Translations under genes and position numbers: made by a program
The notes under the pieces: model-generated
Told to the model about the DNA's origin: nothing
What the model saw: the letters and a program-made list of their open reading frames with translations, nothing else
Database searches by the model: none
Assembly: GCA_017509245.1 (NCBI GenBank)
Contig: JAFWQC010000046.1
Location: 1-38,703 of the forward strand
DNA from: Clostridiales bacterium
Lineage (GTDB): Bacteria > Bacillota > Clostridia > Saccharofermentanales > Saccharofermentanaceae
Length of the DNA stretch: 38,703 nucleotides
Reading direction: 5' to 3'
In this document: in pieces, positions 37,894 through 38,703 of the stretch
Layout of the letters: every line of letters starts with the position of its first letter
Numbering within the stretch: the first letter of the stretch is position 1

Positions 37894-38703
37894 TCAGACG
37901 ACCTTGAATCTGTGGTAATTCTTCTTACCCTTACGAACGATGGCCTCGCCGTTTGCATCGAAGTCTGATTCCTTAAGGTCGTAGAACTGATCCTCAACGA
38001 CTGCATCATTGAGGTATACGCCCTTCTGCTGGATCATTCTTCTTGCCTCGCCCTTTGACTTCATGAGTCCTGCCTTAACAAGCGCGTCAGCGATCTGAAG
38101 TCCGCCCTTTATCTCGTCAGCCGAAAGCTCAGTTGTCTTCATGTCTTCAGATCTTCCCGCGTTCTCGAAAAGATCCTCTGCCGTCTTCTTCGCGATATCG
38201 GCAGCCTCTTCGCCGTGAATTATCTTTGTAACTTCGTAAGCGAGTCTCTTCTTCGCCTCGTTGATAGCAGAATCCGTAAGCTTTGCGTACTCGTTGATCT
38301 CATCCATCTCGAGGAATGTCAAAAGCTTCATGCACTTGATTACATCAGCGTCATCAACATTTCTCCAGTACTGGTAGAAGTCAAAGACAGGTGTCTTCTC
38401 GGGATCGAGCCAGACAGCACCCTTAGCCGTCTTACCCATCTTCTTGCCTTCGCTGTTTGTAAGAAGCGTGAATGTGAGTCCGTAAACGGATTCGCCCTTC
38501 TTACGGCGTACGAGCTCCATGCCTGCGAGGATATTGGACCACTGGTCGTCACCGCCGAACTCAAGATCGCAGCCGTACTTCTCGTGGAGGTAGTAGAAGT
38601 CATAGCCCTGCATGAGCATATAGTTGAATTCAAGGAAGGTCAGTCCCGTTTCCATACGCGACTTGTAGCATTCAGCCGCGAGCATACGGTTGACCGAGAA
38701 ATG
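37894..38703 (-). CDS. tyrS: Tyrosyl-tRNA synthetase, 5' part cut by the window edge
   Basis: The visible 269 residues are the C-terminal two thirds of TyrS. HFSVNRMLAAECYKSRMETGLTFLEFNYMLMQGYDF opens the fragment, GGDDQWSNILAG binds tyrosine, and KMGKTAKGAVW is the KMSKS equivalent. The S4 RNA-binding domain near the end (ALVKAGLMKSKGEARRMIQQKGVYLNDAVV) finishes with KKNYHRFKVV. It charges tRNA-Tyr, and so may influence the supply sensed by the aroF leader peptide. The start and any leader lie beyond 38703. Confidence 0.96.
   Translation of the reverse strand, partial: HFSVNRMLAAECYKSRMETGLTFLEFNYMLMQGYDFYYLHEKYGCDLEFGGDDQWSNILAGMELVRRKKGESVYGLTFTLLTNSEGKKMGKTAKGAVWLDPEKTPVFDFYQYWRNVDDADVIKCMKLLTFLEMDEINEYAKLTDSAINEAKKRLAYEVTKIIHGEEAADIAKKTAEDLFENAGRSEDMKTTELSADEIKGGLQIADALVKAGLMKSKGEARRMIQQKGVYLNDAVVEDQFYDLKESDFDANGEAIVRKGKKNYHRFKVV

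Noticed and set aside
1..38703. Insertion sequences, prophage or restriction/defence genes
   Set aside because: No transposase, integrase, nuclease or defence-type domain was seen in any frame.

Overview
This 38.7 kb window looks like ordinary chromosome from an anaerobic Bacillota, most likely class Clostridia. The reasons are the strong Gram-positive Shine-Dalgarno sites (AGGAGG type), a T-box leader, a class III (oxygen-sensitive) ribonucleotide reductase under NrdR boxes, a spore-photoproduct-lyase-like radical SAM protein, a CarD-family regulator and lipoproteins with short lipoboxes. I cannot name a genus. I see no transposase, phage module or CRISPR array.

Layout. 1-800: the 3' end of a GNAT acetyltransferase, then tRNA-Ser(GGA) on minus and tRNA-Thr(GGT) on plus. 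818-4606: an AzlC-AzlD fusion permease with a lipoprotein, a divergent second lipoprotein followed by a 5-copy tandem repeat, and a zinc-ribbon membrane protein with a long Pro/Ala/Val/Glu linker. 4610-5333: gene-free DNA rich in hairpins. 5334-12936: a complete minus-strand common aromatic pathway. Transcription order is leader peptide, aroF (DAHP synthase), tyrA, aroB, aroA, aroC, a chorismate mutase-AroE-AroK trifunctional fusion, then aroQ. The leader encodes a 20-residue Tyr/Phe-rich peptide followed by an intrinsic terminator, a classic ribosome-mediated attenuator. 12962-15694: a CarD-like regulator, a two-domain PPK2 polyphosphate:AMP phosphotransferase and a 43-residue acidic protein. 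16156-19395: nrdG-nrdD, with a glutaredoxin-like tail on NrdD, behind a promoter carrying two NrdR boxes. 19553-21637: a GT-C type membrane protein. 21730-24186: an overlapping cassette of a nucleosidase, an SPL-like radical SAM protein and an SDR. 24268-25257: trpS on plus. 25742-27966: an OmpR-type two-component pair. 28109-29156: a peroxidase with an OhrR/MarR regulator behind a consensus promoter. 29213-31248: three zinc-ribbon/membrane genes. 31269-33348: maf and an extended SDR with a disordered tail. 33511-36319: a T-box leader controlling an XRE-cupin-acyl-CoA synthetase fusion. 36269 to the end: a DNA-metabolism family protein, a paralogous lipoprotein and the 3' part of tyrS.

The aromatic block is the strongest functional unit. 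Every step from erythrose-4-phosphate plus PEP to chorismate is present, plus chorismate mutase and prephenate dehydrogenase; no prephenate dehydratase is visible. The most notable observations are the aromatic leader-peptide attenuator, the T-box in front of an acyl-CoA synthetase, the SPL-like protein that lacks the usual SPL catalytic Cys beside a nucleosidase, the trifunctional fusion, and a 132-nt nested hairpin at 4884-5015. Everything is read by eye from sequence; no database search was run.
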